This document shows positions 10,501 to 19,385 of a stretch of 64,000 nt of DNA, piece by piece; the stretch's first letter is position 1, and each line of letters begins with the position of its first letter. Under the pieces are notes generated by a model. The model was not told the origin of the DNA. It did not search any database and worked only from the letters and a program-made list of their open reading frames with translations. The translations under genes were made by a program, and so were the position numbers. The DNA lies in the NCBI GenBank assembly GCA_020846635.1, contig JADLDO010000036.1:124001-188000 (forward strand). The letters run 5' to 3'. This DNA is from Caldilineaceae bacterium. Its GTDB lineage: Bacteria; Chloroflexota; Anaerolineae; Caldilineales; Caldilineaceae.

Positions 10501-11918
10501 TCACCGACACGGGCCTGTAAGGGCGAAGCAACGCAGCTTGGCGGAATGGTCGTACTCGTAGGGCTAGGCGTCTCTGTTACAGTTGCTGTAGCCGTGGAGG
10601 TCTTGGTTGGAGTGGAAGTAGCAGTAGGTGTATCGGTATTGGTCGCAGTCGGTTCCGGCGTAACCGTATCCGTAGCTGTCGATGTTGGGACCGGTGTCGG
10701 CGTCAACGTCGGTATGGGAGTATCTGTTGGCAAGGCTGTATCTGTCGCCGTAGGCACCGCGGTCTCAGTACTCGTCGGCTCTGCGGTTGCCGTAGGTGTA
10801 ACCGTGGCAGAAGGCTCAAGCGTCGAAGTTGCCGTCACGACCACAGTCGCTGTCATGCCCGTCGTAACAGGCTCCGCAGCAAGCGTACCTCCCGCTACCA
10901 CCGCGGCTTCCTCTGTTGGCGATACTGTATCGGACGCAGTAGGTTCAGGGATAGCCGTTTCCGTACTTGTCGGTTGAGCAGTCGCTGTATCCGTGGCTGT
11001 TGGTAACTCGGTTGCGGTTGGTTCAGTAGTCGCTGTGTCAGAAGCTGTGGGTTCGGGCGTGACTGTATCTGTACTCGTCGGCTCCGCGGTCGCAGTATCC
11101 GTTACAGTTGCAGTCGGCTCAACGGTCGCCGTATCGGAAGCAGTCGGTTCCGGCGTACTAGTGTCCGTACTGGTTGGTTCAGGGGTCGCCGTATCAGTCA
11201 CAGTAGGTTCGGGCGTGACTGTGTCTGTGCTCGTTGGCTCTGAGGTAGCGGTACTGGTTTCTGTGGGCTCAACGGTAGCTGATTCAACCAGAGTCGCATC
11301 AGGCGTAAATGTAGCAATTGCGGCGGATACAACCGTTGCTGATGCGGCGCTAGTTGACGTTATGGTTGCCAGGGGGGACTCAGGAGCGACCGGCTCTTCA
11401 CCTGGGGTAAGCTCGCTGCCAGGCCCAAGGCGATCAGGTAAAGGTGTGAGGCTCTGTGCCTGAGGTGTAACAGTGGGTAATAAAGTTGTGGCGGTGACCT
11501 CGGCGCTGCTGATCTCAGCCGACGTTGGCGTCTCAACGACCGCTTCTTGCACCGATGTTGGCGTTACTGTTGGAAGCAGGCTCTCAGCCTGCGCGCTTGC
11601 TACTGCCGTTGGTGCCAGGATCGTGTCTGTCGCTGTTGCAGCAGCCGTGACTACAGGCGATTCCTCGGCTGATGCCACTGTCTCACCCGGCGAAGCAACC
11701 GGTGGCTCGGTGGCACTCTCTGTAGGCTCTACCGCAACCGCCACGTTCGTTGCCGAAAAAGTGACGACCAAAGTAGCAGTCGGTGCAAGCAATCCCGGCA
11801 AGACCTGCATGCTTTGAACGACAAACGCGATCAGAAATCCAACAATGAGCAAAAGAAAAAAGGCATACTTTCCAAAATCATACCGCCAAATCGAGCGCGG
11901 TGGTCGCCGGCGCGCCAT
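7530..11918 (-). CDS. Giant Thr/Pro-rich mucin-like surface protein with four Ig-like domains and an LPXTG-like sorting signal
   Basis: A 1462-residue, very low-complexity protein. Residues 1-20 are basic and about 18-42 form one membrane segment (signal anchor). Long stretches of T-A-T-x-T-P/E-P-T repeats are interrupted by four beta-sandwich, bacterial Ig-like modules at roughly residues 459-545, 586-671, 757-842 and 931-1019. Modules 1 and 3 are close copies, each with a Cys pair (CVASP ... YIGC). The C-terminus is MPVTG (1424-1428), then a hydrophobic helix and the basic tail EKRSEGR, the order of a sortase signal. It is likely a wall- or membrane-anchored stalk, probably heavily O-glycosylated (inference). 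An internal GAGGA in the upstream gene serves as ribosome site. Confidence 0.8.
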   Translation of the reverse strand: MARRRPPRSIWRYDFGKYAFFLLLIVGFLIAFVVQSMQVLPGLLAPTATLVVTFSATNVAVAVEPTESATEPPVASPGETVASAEESPVVTAAATATDTILAPTAVASAQAESLLPTVTPTSVQEAVVETPTSAEISSAEVTATTLLPTVTPQAQSLTPLPDRLGPGSELTPGEEPVAPESPLATITSTSAASATVVSAAIATFTPDATLVESATVEPTETSTATSEPTSTDTVTPEPTVTDTATPEPTSTDTSTPEPTASDTATVEPTATVTDTATAEPTSTDTVTPEPTASDTATTEPTATELPTATDTATAQPTSTETAIPEPTASDTVSPTEEAAVVAGGTLAAEPVTTGMTATVVVTATSTLEPSATVTPTATAEPTSTETAVPTATDTALPTDTPIPTLTPTPVPTSTATDTVTPEPTATNTDTPTATSTPTKTSTATATVTETPSPTSTTIPPSCVASPLQARVGEVVRIQGRGEPGATIEILVSGATVGSAVVAEDGSWSFDLTFTAAGVQYIGCQSVDAAGDELHARLASYVVILPEPTATPTETSTATATATETPSATPTSTATLTPTATASATPTPVPVRVASTIIEPDGSTILVAGEAAAGAQVEITLEGGETYTATADSEGRWEQPVPVASTGVYSIAIQATGDDGATTQTAITVVVPTPVPTATSTSTATDTATPTATATEVPTETAIPTETATEVPTSTSTATSTATPADTATATSTSTSTSTATATSTATATATNTPVQPICVASPSQIAQGETVTVVGTGLPGSEITILVGDQDVTTTTIDEEGSWQVVLRFNEGGIFYIGCRSVDLNGQEVMARLASYVVVAPSTFTPTPTETSTATSTATPTNTATATSTATPTATATNTPIPTATPVPTPTSTATSSPTPLPTATSTPTATSAPSPTRTATATNSPTATLIPLTISAAAPVGGQAGQLVSFTGTGAPGSVLEIVISGRTVQTVTVGADGVWVGDVELDEPGEYAVSVRAASVPEGSAASVSTSSVTVVVPTPPPTLTPTRTATSVPTATATVVPTMTPTSTDTPSPLPTASPTEAPTATSTLRPTATDTATPAPTATERATARTTMTATATSEATVASASLPTNTATSTQTATRQPTATWTALPTGTQTATRVPTPTWTTVPTATPVAQLTATSTATLVPATTATEEPTVVAAIVPTDTATATHTATRPPTATWTTVPTATDLPTSTNTSTPTDTATQTATPVPTSTSTSTLTPTPKPAATAAHSPTATNTSAPTNTATSVPTATGTATAQPTATSTDEPTAVPTSLPTNTATQTATRLPTATWTSAPTATDLPTATAASVPPTGTATSTRTAAPIATSTTTSSPTVGATETETATATYTVTIVSPTISATMSASQELTTTAIVTEAVSGDEVPASVSMTAVEEESAASTPAAMPVTGAGNENRGLAIMLTVAAVLTLLIGLSLWEKRSEGR
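7780..11330 (-). repeat. Coding low-complexity repeats (TATxTP/EPT units)
   Basis: Nearly the whole stretch, apart from the four Ig-like blocks, consists of degenerate 6- to 30-base units encoding Thr-Ala-Thr-x-Thr and Glu-Pro-Thr patterns on the minus strand. Read on the plus strand the same units give long VAVAVGVAV-type open frames, which are artefacts. Such arrays are prone to length change by slippage or recombination. Confidence 0.85.
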
Positions 11919-11921
11919 ACG

Positions 11922-12152
11922 TTATTCCTCAATAATGTCTGGATTGGTTGATGGCGATGCCGCGACGGTCGGGATCACCGGCTCGTTAGCACTTTTTATA
12001 CCGGGATCAGGTGCCGGCGCTTGCATGCGCGTTTGTATTGTTCGTTGGCTCGTTGTGCGCTTGGGAAGGAGCCCTGTCCAATCAATCACCCATTCCATCA
12101 CAAGCCCGACGACAACGCCTGCAAAAAGTCCGAGAAGAAATTGACCCATCAT
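11922..12152 (-). CDS. Small single-pass membrane protein
   Basis: I do not recognise this family. The 76-residue product starts with MMGQFLLGLFAGVVVGLVM, a probable membrane helix, followed by a cytoplasmic or external Thr/Pro/Ala-rich tail. The start at 12152 was chosen because GGAG lies six bases before it; the frame is open upstream to 12293, but those starts lack a ribosome site. It ends three bases before the start codon of the giant mucin-like protein, so the two are very likely co-transcribed and the small protein may help that protein's export or anchoring (inference). Confidence 0.55.
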   Translation of the reverse strand: MMGQFLLGLFAGVVVGLVMEWVIDWTGLLPKRTTSQRTIQTRMQAPAPDPGIKSANEPVIPTVAASPSTNPDIIEE

Positions 12153-12303
12153 CTGCTCCGCTGTTGTTGGCGACCCGGATAAGGTCTTCCACGACATTAT
12201 ATCAGATCGACATGGCTTTTGACCATCCCCTTGCTCCGGGGCATAATGGTTCAACAGTCTGATTCTACTACAGCCTGAACGGGACGCTTTCATTCACCCT
12301 TTC

Positions 12304-13137
12304 ATGGATGGCTCTATCTTACATATGACGGCCTTACCAAGCGCAGTTGACCTTGACGCACTCCTCTCTACGGCTCGGCGGATCGTGAACGACGCCAGGC
12401 ATCTTCTGTTGCAGGGATATGGCAGAGTTACAGCAGCGCGCAAGTCAGACGGGAGCCTTGTTACCGAAACTGACCACGCGGCAGATCAATTTATTACAAC
12501 TCAGCTTGTAGCAGCTTATCCTGATCATGCTATCTTGAGTGAAGAGCGCAATACACAATATGACCCTTCTGCTGACTTTACCTGGGTCATTGATCCGCTG
12601 GATGGCACAACCAACTTTGCGCGTGGGATACCGATATGGGGAGTGAGTGTAGCTCTGTTGTTTAAGGGTTTACCACTTCTGGGTTTGTTGGATTTTCCAT
12701 TGCTACACGAAGTTTACGAAGCATCCTACCAACGCGGAGCAATTCTCAATGGCCGCGCACTCGCGACTGCTGCGGATTCGTATACCACAGATCAACACTT
12801 CTTAATGCTCTGCACACGAACACCGCGCCGCTATACAATTGACACGCCCTTGAAGCCTCGTATTCTCGGCAGCGCCGCCTACCACATCGCGTCCGTGGCG
12901 AATGGCAGCGCCCTCGCCGGCATCGAGGCTACGCCAAAGTTATGGGACTTAGCCGCGGCTCTTTTGATTTTGAAAGAGGCTGGTGGAGGCTATCAGCGGC
13001 TAGATAATCAACAAGCGGTCTTTCCACTTGCGCCAGTTGTCGCCAGTTACGAAAAGAGATCCTTTCCCCTACTCACAGCGGCGAATGACAAGATTCTAGA
13101 TGAAGTACGCAAAGGAGTGGCATCACGCCCATCATGA
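12304..13137 (+). CDS. Inositol monophosphatase family protein
   Basis: A 277-residue sugar-phosphatase-fold protein of the IMPase/FBPase/CysQ superfamily, metal-dependent and cytoplasmic. Metal-ligand motifs are ILSEE (near residue 79), DPLDGTTNFARG (about 98) and WDLAAALLILKEAGG near the C-terminus. The family hydrolyses inositol phosphates, fructose-1,6-bisphosphate, NADP or PAP, and the sequence alone does not settle which. The start is uncertain (12304 or the ATG at 12325), since neither has a clear ribosome site. The last four bases overlap the next gene (ATGA). Confidence 0.88.
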   Translation: MDGSILHMTALPSAVDLDALLSTARRIVNDARHLLLQGYGRVTAARKSDGSLVTETDHAADQFITTQLVAAYPDHAILSEERNTQYDPSADFTWVIDPLDGTTNFARGIPIWGVSVALLFKGLPLLGLLDFPLLHEVYEASYQRGAILNGRALATAADSYTTDQHFLMLCTRTPRRYTIDTPLKPRILGSAAYHIASVANGSALAGIEATPKLWDLAAALLILKEAGGGYQRLDNQQAVFPLAPVVASYEKRSFPLLTAANDKILDEVRKGVASRPS

Positions 13138-13544
13138 CTACACGAAGTATTACAGAGCGCACAATGATCTACCGCAAAGCTACCGATGGTGAGCACGCCA
13201 TCGGCTTCCTAGACAATGCGGGAATTGTCTACAAGTTGCGCTGGGACGAAGGGATGCGCGTGGGGCGCGTCACACCGGACCGTCGCGTCTTTCGTGACAC
13301 GCGCTATGATGAGCGTGAACTCGGCTCATTTACCGAGGACGGTCTTATTCACAGTCACGGGCTCTTTGAGGGAGGCGAACTCGGTTGGGTGGAACCGGAT
13401 GGGGCTGTGATCCAGGCAGGGCTCATCTTCGGCGAAGAAGAAATCGGGCGTGTCGAAGGTGAAGCACAGGAAGCGGCAGGGGCCGCCCTACTCTTGCTTT
13501 TTTTACCCGACGAACAAGAAGAAACAAATCGCGCCAACCGCTAA
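13134..13544 (+). CDS. Small beta-repeat protein of unknown function
   Basis: Not assigned to a named family. The 136-residue product contains four or five repeats of about 20 residues with the pattern hydrophobic-Gly-x-Val-x-x-Asp-Gly (for example VGRVTPDRRVF, LGSFTEDGLIH, LGWVEPDGAVI, IGRVEGEA). These suggest a regular meandering beta structure. The C-terminus has a short hydrophobic AALLLLFLP run and a charged tail. It is translationally coupled to the preceding phosphatase by a 4-base overlap and is followed by a hydrolase one base later, so it belongs to a three-gene operon. Met11 is an alternative start. Confidence 0.6.
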   Translation: MTTRSITERTMIYRKATDGEHAIGFLDNAGIVYKLRWDEGMRVGRVTPDRRVFRDTRYDERELGSFTEDGLIHSHGLFEGGELGWVEPDGAVIQAGLIFGEEEIGRVEGEAQEAAGAALLLLFLPDEQEETNRANR

Positions 13545-13545
13545 T

Positions 13546-14448
13546 ATGACAGAATTCACGACCGCAACCATTACCACACACACCCTCGCCACGCCGCGCC
13601 TTAGAGTCCACTATCGCCAGCATGGCGCGACCGACAGCCTCCCCATGCTCCTGCTACACGGAAGTTACGCCAGCAGCCGTTGGTGGGAACCACTGATGGC
13701 GGTATTGCCCGATGAGATCCTCGCCATTGCACCCGATCTGCGCGGCGCTGGGGCCAGCGAAAAATCAGGCACCGGCTATGCAATTCCCGACCAAGCAGAA
13801 GATATTGCGGCCTTTGTAGCAGCGTTGGGCTGGGACGACTTTGACCTCGTCGCACACTCCAGCGGCGGAGCCATTGCGATGGAATTCGTCCTATCCAACC
13901 CCGGCAAGGCGCGCACCCTAGCTCTAGTCGACAGCGTCCCCATCGAAGGAGTCTTTACCCCGCTGGAGACCTACGTGCTGCTCGAAAAAATGCGCACCGA
14001 TCGTGATCTCTTGGCCCAGGCATTACAGACGCTTATGCCCACGCTCGATCTCTCCGGTAATGATCCTGCTGCCCTGGCCTACTTTGAGCAATTGGTTGAG
14101 GATGCACAGCAGATGGACCCGGCGGCATTTACGGCCCTGGCGGATGCGCTAAACACATGGAATCGCTTCGGGGAAAAGAATTATTTCAGACTCCCCACGC
14201 TGCTCATCTGGGGCGACCAGGACATCATCGTAGACCGCGATGCAATCACCCGCACGCTCATTGCCATGCCAGGTGCCAACAACCTGGAAGTGCTCCGTTC
14301 TGTCGGACATTCTCCCATGATCGAGGCACCCGTCGCTTTGGCCGAGCGCTTAATTGACTTCATCACCGACGACTTCGAGGATTTCGACGAGGTGCGCCGC
14401 ATCGCCGAGGAAGAAACGACGGATGGCACGCAAAAAACCGGCCACTAA
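13546..14448 (+). CDS. Alpha/beta-fold hydrolase
   Basis: A 300-residue alpha/beta hydrolase. Visible are the oxyanion segment LLLHGSYAS, the nucleophile elbow VAHSSGG (Ser in the A-H-S-S-G variant of G-x-S-x-G), a candidate acid in [13 protein letters not shown] and the catalytic His in [11 protein letters not shown]. The start at 13546 follows the previous stop by one base; the longer open frame from 13450 would overlap that gene. Substrate is unknown: the family includes esterases, haloperoxidase-like and C-C bond hydrolases. An acidic tail ([16 protein letters not shown]) is unusual. The stop overlaps the purA stop from the opposite strand by a few bases. Confidence 0.88.
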   Translation: MTEFTTATITTHTLATPRLRVHYRQHGATDSLPMLLLHGSYASSRWWEPLMAVLPDEILAIAPDLRGAGASEKSGTGYAIPDQAEDIAAFVAALGWDDFDLVAHSSGGAIAMEFVLSNPGKARTLALVDSVPIEGVFTPLETYVLLEKMRTDRDLLAQALQTLMPTLDLSGNDPAALAYFEQLVEDAQQMDPAAFTALADALNTWNRFGEKNYFRLPTLLIWGDQDIIVDRDAITRTLIAMPGANNLEVLRSVGHSPMIEAPVALAERLIDFITDDFEDFDEVRRIAEEETTDGTQKTGH

Positions 14449-15716
14449 ACCTCAAACATCTGCTCGCGCTGTGCGCCAACAGAAACATAATCCACTTTGA
14501 TCCCAGCCAACTCACTGAGACGATGGATATAGGCGCGCGCCTCTTTGGGCAAATCACCCCAATGCCGGCAGTTGGCTGTCGAAGTTTTCCAGCCCGCCCA
14601 CTCCTCATAGAGCGGCGTCACCTTGTACAGCAGGGGCGTATCCGGCATCGAGTCACGAATCACTTGCCCGTCTGGAAGCTGATAGCCAACACAGACTTTG
14701 ATGACATCAAAACTGTCAAGGATATCCAACTTGGTAATGGCAAGCCCCGTCATACCATTCAGCCACGACGCATAACGAATCGCCACGCCATCAAACCACC
14801 CACAGCGGCGCGGGCGTCCAGTCGTTGCACCATACTCGCCCCCCTCGCTTCGCAGCCGTTCACCCATCTCATCATGCAGTTCAACCGGGAAAGGCCCATC
14901 CCCAACCGCTGTGCTATACGCCTTCACCACACCAATCACCCGATCGATCGCTCGCGCCGGCAGCCCTGCGCCCGAACTAGCGAAAGAAGCCGTGGGATTG
15001 CTGCTTGTCACATAGGGGTAAATGCCCCAATCGAGGTCACGCATCACCCCCAGTTGACCCTCTAGCAGAATCTCCTGTTGGTGGTCAATGGCGTGGCGCA
15101 CCAGCGGAACCGTATCAACAATACGGCTCCCCAACTTCGCTTGAAACTCCATACACAGCGCATAGAGCGCAGCCCCGTCCACAGGCTCACCGCCGAGAAT
15201 CTCAATCTTGTGGTTGACCGTCTGCAAGGCATTGTCCAAACGACTTTCCAGCCAATCCGGCTGGAGCAAATCGCCCATGCGCAGCCCCGACCGCGCCGCC
15301 TTGTCTGCATACGCCGGTCCGATGCCGCGCTTGGTCGTGCCAATCGTATCCTTGCCCCGCGCCGACTCTTCCAATACATCGAGTGTGCGATGATAGGGCA
15401 TCAACATTTGTGCGCGTGTGCTAATCCAAAGGTTGTCCAGAGCAAGACCGGCCTTGCTTAGGCTCGCCATCTCCTCCAGCAGCGACTGGGGATTGACGAC
15501 ACAACCTGTGCCAATGATGTTGGCTGTGTTGGGATTAAAGATTCCTGAGGGAATTAGATGCAGCGCATGTTTACCATGCTCGTTAATCACCGTATGTCCC
15601 GCGTTATCACCGCCCTGAAACCGAATGACCACATCTGCATTCTGTGCAAGATAGTCGATTATGCGGCCTTTACCTTCGTCGCCCCACTGAGCACCTACGA
15701 TTGCGGTCACAGTCAT
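14445..15716 (-). CDS. purA: Adenylosuccinate synthetase
   Basis: A cytoplasmic 423-residue GTP-dependent ligase that joins IMP and aspartate, the first committed step to AMP. The N-terminal [17 protein letters not shown] is the family P-loop with catalytic Asp and Lys; NAGHTV and the [19 protein letters not shown] signature follow. The C-terminal [12 protein letters not shown] and KLDILDSFD segments bind IMP and guanine. Length is normal (420-430). guaB lies nearby on the same strand, so both branches from IMP (to AMP and GMP) are encoded together, split by a short-chain dehydrogenase gene. The gene ends tail-to-tail with the hydrolase. Confidence 0.97.
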   Translation of the reverse strand: MTVTAIVGAQWGDEGKGRIIDYLAQNADVVIRFQGGDNAGHTVINEHGKHALHLIPSGIFNPNTANIIGTGCVVNPQSLLEEMASLSKAGLALDNLWISTRAQMLMPYHRTLDVLEESARGKDTIGTTKRGIGPAYADKAARSGLRMGDLLQPDWLESRLDNALQTVNHKIEILGGEPVDGAALYALCMEFQAKLGSRIVDTVPLVRHAIDHQQEILLEGQLGVMRDLDWGIYPYVTSSNPTASFASSGAGLPARAIDRVIGVVKAYSTAVGDGPFPVELHDEMGERLRSEGGEYGATTGRPRRCGWFDGVAIRYASWLNGMTGLAITKLDILDSFDVIKVCVGYQLPDGQVIRDSMPDTPLLYKVTPLYEEWAGWKTSTANCRHWGDLPKEARAYIHRLSELAGIKVDYVSVGAQREQMFEV

Positions 15717-15858
15717 GGCGGCCTCTCTTGTCTAGCTGGTGGGCTGTCGTAGGGTTTCGATCCCACGATGCATGTTCAGGCGTATACGCCCGGTTCGTCA
15801 CTTCGTTTGTTACTTCAAATGGGAAAAGTGCAGCAAGATACAGATACAAAAATCAAAA

Positions 15859-16611
15859 TTACTTGGCAGACTCGCCACCATCAACCGTCAGAACAGTTCC
15901 CGTAATAAATCGGGCTTCATCAGAGCAAAGGAAGGCCGCAGCGTTGGCAATATCTTCCGGCTGTCCCATGTTGCCCAATGGAATCAGGGGCACTTGCGAC
16001 GCAAAAAAGTCCGGCGGCATATCGGCGAAGGCTTCGGTATGGATGAGCCCAGGCCGTATTACATTCGAGCGAATGCCGTAGCGCGCAACTTCCAATGCCA
16101 ATTTACGGTTAAAACCCTCAAGCCCAGCCTTACTCGCTGCATAGGCCACATCATCAAATTCACCAGCGACCGCGCTAATGCTGCTGATATGCAGGATAAC
16201 ACCATGCGTGGCGGCTAAGTGGGGAATCGCCTGGCGAACCATTTCAAACGCGCCATCCAGGTTGGTTGCCATGACTCGCTGCCACGCTTCCGAGCTCATC
16301 TCCTCAATGCCCACGCCCGCCGAAATCGCCGCGTTATTGACAAGGATGTCCACACGACCAAATTGCTCGATTGCGGCTTGTACCACCGTTGCGCTAACCG
16401 CGCTGACATCGCCAGGCACAGCCAGCACCCGATAGCCCTGCCCCTGTAGCTCCGCAGCCTTTGCCTCCAGCAATGGCACTCGTCGCCCCGACAGGACGAT
16501 ACTTGCCCCTTCTTCGGCAAAGCGCGCGGCCACAGCAGCACCGATCCCGGTGCTGCTTCCTGTAATAATTGCAACTTTACCGTCAAACCTGCCTGGGAAC
16601 CGACTGCTCAC
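15859..16611 (-). CDS. Short-chain dehydrogenase/reductase (FabG-like SDR)
   Basis: A classical 250-residue SDR with an NAD(P)-binding Rossmann fold: TGSSTGIG at about 17-24, NNAAIS near 92, catalytic Ser in ISSIS and the Tyr-x-x-x-Lys pair in YAASK, followed by [11 protein letters not shown]. The C-terminal [10 protein letters not shown] is typical. The Arg at the end of the second strand (LSGRR) suggests NADP preference. The substrate cannot be deduced. It starts four bases after the end of guaB, so it is transcribed with it. The 142 bases between its stop and purA contain nothing I recognise. Confidence 0.9.
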   Translation of the reverse strand: MSSRFPGRFDGKVAIITGSSTGIGAAVAARFAEEGASIVLSGRRVPLLEAKAAELQGQGYRVLAVPGDVSAVSATVVQAAIEQFGRVDILVNNAAISAGVGIEEMSSEAWQRVMATNLDGAFEMVRQAIPHLAATHGVILHISSISAVAGEFDDVAYAASKAGLEGFNRKLALEVARYGIRSNVIRPGLIHTEAFADMPPDFFASQVPLIPLGNMGQPEDIANAAAFLCSDEARFITGTVLTVDGGESAK

Positions 16612-16615
16612 TACG

Positions 16616-18181
16616 CTAGCGTCCCGGCTGGATCTGATAGTTTGGAGCTTCTTTCGTAATCGTCACGCTATGCGGATGGCTCTCTTGATAGCTCGCCGAG
16701 GTCATACGCACGAAGCGTGCCTTCTGCCACAACTCCTGTAACGTGGCCGCGCCCACATAGCCCATGCCGCTGCGCAGCCCGCCCATCAGTTGGAAGACAA
16801 AATCCTTGAGCGTGCCCTTATACGGGACCTGGCCTTCGATCCCTTCCGGGACGGTCTTGCCACTAATATCGGGGCTTGCCGACTCGCCTCCCCGTTGGGC
16901 ACTTTGGTAGCGGTCATTCGCCCGCCCCCGCATTGCCCCCTGGCTGCCCATCCCCCGGTATTCCTTAAAGGATCGCCCTTCTCGAATCACAATATCACCA
17001 GGCGACTCTTGCAACCCTGCCAAGAGACTGCCGAGCATCACCGCTGAAGCACCGGCGGCAATTGCTTTCGTAATGTCGCCGCTATAGCGAATGCCACCGT
17101 CGGCAATGATCGGAATACCCAGTTCGTGGGCAACGGGCGCACATTCGGCAATGGCGCTCAATTGCGGCATCCCCGCACCGCTGACAATGCGCGTTGTGCA
17201 AATGGAGCCGGCCCCAACGCCAATCTTCACCACGTTCGCCCCGGCCGCAACCAGGTCACGCACTCCTTCTCGCGTCACCACATTGCCGGCGAACATAATG
17301 ACATCAGGAAAACGCTTGCGGATCATCGCCACGGTGTCGAGCACATTGCGGCTGTGACCGTGGGCTGTATCAATGGCGATCGCATCCACGCCCGCCTCGA
17401 TCAGCAGCCCCGCCCGCTCCAATCCCTGCGGGCCAACGCCGACGGCTGCCGCCACCAGGAGCCTGCCCCGTTCATCTTTGGCCGCAAAGGGATAGTCCTG
17501 CCGTTTTAGAATATCCTTGTAGGTAATGAGCCCCTTCAAATTGCCCTGCTCGTCTACCAAAGGGAGCTTTTCAATACGGAAGCGGTGCAATATTTCCTGT
17601 GCCTCGGCAAGCGTTGTGCCCAACTTCGCCGTGATCAATTCCCCTGTGGTCATATACTCTGAAATTGGACGGCTATAATCCGTTGCAAAGCGCACGTCAC
17701 GATTGGTCAGGATGCCAACCAGCTTGCCACCCTCATCGGTAATGGGAATACCGCTGATCCGATAGCGGCTCATCACTGCCTCGGCATCAAACAAAGTCGC
17801 CTCAGGGGAAAGCGTCACGGGGTCAACAATCATGCCACTCTCGCTGCGTTTAACCTTATCGATCTCCTCGGCCTGTTGCTGCGGTGTCAGATTGCGATGC
17901 AGCACACCCAACCCACCCTGGCGCGCCAGCGCAATGGCAAGTTCGCTCTCCGTGACAGTGTCCATTGCAGCGCTGATCATGGGGATATTCAGTCGCAAAC
18001 GCTCATGTAGCTGCACGCTTATATCGACATCCGCCGGCAGCGTTTCCGTATACCCCGGTACGAGCAGCACATCATCGAAGGTCAATCCTTCGTGACTAAA
18101 GCGCTCCTGTACAGCGGCATTGCCATTCTCGCGCTCACCCACCTGTGGCATCCACGTCATTTCCCTCGTCGCTATTGCCAT
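16616..18181 (-). CDS. guaB: Inosine-5'-monophosphate dehydrogenase
   Basis: Oxidises IMP to XMP with NAD, the first step to GMP. The 521-residue protein has the barrel start [12 protein letters not shown], an inserted CBS pair at about residues 115-235 ([32 protein letters not shown]), the catalytic-loop cysteine in [17 protein letters not shown], and the mobile flap near [10 protein letters not shown]. About 20 extra N-terminal residues precede the usual start. GGAGG lies about ten bases before the ATG. It is followed by the SDR gene and then purA on the same strand. Confidence 0.97.
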   Translation of the reverse strand: MAIATREMTWMPQVGERENGNAAVQERFSHEGLTFDDVLLVPGYTETLPADVDISVQLHERLRLNIPMISAAMDTVTESELAIALARQGGLGVLHRNLTPQQQAEEIDKVKRSESGMIVDPVTLSPEATLFDAEAVMSRYRISGIPITDEGGKLVGILTNRDVRFATDYSRPISEYMTTGELITAKLGTTLAEAQEILHRFRIEKLPLVDEQGNLKGLITYKDILKRQDYPFAAKDERGRLLVAAAVGVGPQGLERAGLLIEAGVDAIAIDTAHGHSRNVLDTVAMIRKRFPDVIMFAGNVVTREGVRDLVAAGANVVKIGVGAGSICTTRIVSGAGMPQLSAIAECAPVAHELGIPIIADGGIRYSGDITKAIAAGASAVMLGSLLAGLQESPGDIVIREGRSFKEYRGMGSQGAMRGRANDRYQSAQRGGESASPDISGKTVPEGIEGQVPYKGTLKDFVFQLMGGLRSGMGYVGAATLQELWQKARFVRMTSASYQESHPHSVTITKEAPNYQIQPGR

Positions 18182-18261
18182 ATGGTTAGCTCTCCTCCCA
18201 TGCTCCCATCACCCTCTCTCACCTCAATATCTCCATTCTACCACTGTCCTAATCCATCGCC

Positions 18262-18300
18262 CAAGAAAGAAGCCCCGATTGGCAATCCCAACCGGGGCTT
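18262..18300 (-). terminator. Rho-independent terminator of the ATP-grasp/kamA operon
   Basis: Bases 18270-18282 pair with 18288-18300 around a 5-base loop. The single non-Watson-Crick position is G·U on the minus-strand transcript but A/C on the plus strand, and a T-rich run (CTTCTTTCTT) follows on the minus strand. It sits 18 bases beyond the stop of the Ddl-like gene and before the guaB promoter region. Confidence 0.7.
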
Positions 18301-18317
18301 CAACCGACTCTAGCCTA

Positions 18318-19370
18318 CTACAGACAAAATCGCCGTAGCGCCTCATCCAGAATACGGTTGATAAGTCTCTCATAGCTCCAGCCGTCAGCCGCAGCCTCAA
18401 TACACAGGTCTGAGATACCAGGGCTGAGCCCAGGCAACGGATTCACCTCCAAAATATAGGGCCGGTCGTTGTCCAGCACATCAAGACGGAAATCCACCCG
18501 CGCCACATCCAGGCAACCAATCACGCGGAAGACGGCTGCTGTCAGCCAATTCAGCTCTTCCACCTGGTCAGGACGCAAGGGTGCGGGACAAATCGGGTGA
18601 AAATCTTCCGCCAGTTCAACCTTAAGCCGGTTCGAATAGATCCCCCCCTCCTCCGCGGGATAGCGGGCCATATCTACTTCCAAAGCCGGAAAGATGTGCA
18701 ATCCGTCTCCAATGCGCGAGGCATTCCCATCCTCCGGCAGCCGCCTTGCCACCGGTAATACCAGGTTGCCCACCAATCCAACCGTCACCTCACGCCCGTC
18801 AATAAATCGCTCGACCAACGCAGGCTGGCGATAGCGGTCAAAGATTTTTTGCACCTTCGCTCGCATTTCGGCTTCATCATGGACAATCGAGTCCGCCATG
18901 ACGCCCATGCCCGTCCCTTCCCGGCTCGGTTTTACAAAGAGGGGAAAGACCAGGGCAGGATCAAGCGGCTCATCTAGCCTCTCAAAGACCTGAAACGGTG
19001 GGGTCGGCAAGCCATGATAGGTGAGGATGCGCTTGGTCATCGGCTTGTCCAGCGCCAGCGCCAATGCCATCACCCGCGACCCCGTATAGGGGATACGCAG
19101 CATCTCAAGCAGTGCCGGTACTTGCGCCTCGCGTGCATCTCCAAAATGACCCTCGCAGATATTAAAGCAAATATCCGGTTTCAGAGCACGTAAATGATCA
19201 TAGAGCGACATATCTCCTTCCAGAAAGGTCGCCTCATGTCCACCGTAGTTCAACGCACCGATCAACGACTGGATCGTCTTTTCCGAATCCAAATCATCCC
19301 ACTGATCCGAAAGCATCCCGTCCCAAGTCGGAGCGTTCTTTTTCAGGTTAGCCAACACAGCGACGCGCAT
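18318..19370 (-). CDS. D-alanine-D-alanine ligase-like ATP-grasp enzyme
   Basis: A 350-residue ATP-grasp ligase related to Ddl, which joins two amino acids with ATP. Visible are ICFNICEGHFGDAREAQVP (near residue 67), the phosphate-binding FVKPSREGTGMGV loop, an ERFIDGREVTVGLVG segment and the metal-binding end ILEVNPLPGLSPGISDL, close to Ddl's EVNTLPGMT. Divergence in the N-terminal substrate lobe and the position directly behind a lysine 2,3-aminomutase (15-base gap) argue against a plain cell-wall Ddl. A role in ligating beta-lysine or another amino acid is possible (inference). A terminator follows. Confidence 0.8.
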   Translation of the reverse strand: MRVAVLANLKKNAPTWDGMLSDQWDDLDSEKTIQSLIGALNYGGHEATFLEGDMSLYDHLRALKPDICFNICEGHFGDAREAQVPALLEMLRIPYTGSRVMALALALDKPMTKRILTYHGLPTPPFQVFERLDEPLDPALVFPLFVKPSREGTGMGVMADSIVHDEAEMRAKVQKIFDRYRQPALVERFIDGREVTVGLVGNLVLPVARRLPEDGNASRIGDGLHIFPALEVDMARYPAEEGGIYSNRLKVELAEDFHPICPAPLRPDQVEELNWLTAAVFRVIGCLDVARVDFRLDVLDNDRPYILEVNPLPGLSPGISDLCIEAAADGWSYERLINRILDEALRRFCL

Positions 19371-19385
19371 ACGGGTTCACACTCT

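Noticed and set aside
7603-11463. Several long plus-strand open frames rich in Val-Ala-Val-Gly
   Set aside because: They are mirror images of the Thr/Pro repeat coding on the minus strand. They have no start signals or recognisable domains, and the minus-strand frame carries signal anchor, Ig domains and sorting signal.
15735-15800. T-arm-like hairpin (GTAGGGTTTCGATCCCACG) suggesting a tRNA
   Set aside because: No acceptor stem, D-arm or anticodon arm can be placed around it, and the complementarity is short. It is in the space between purA and the SDR gene.
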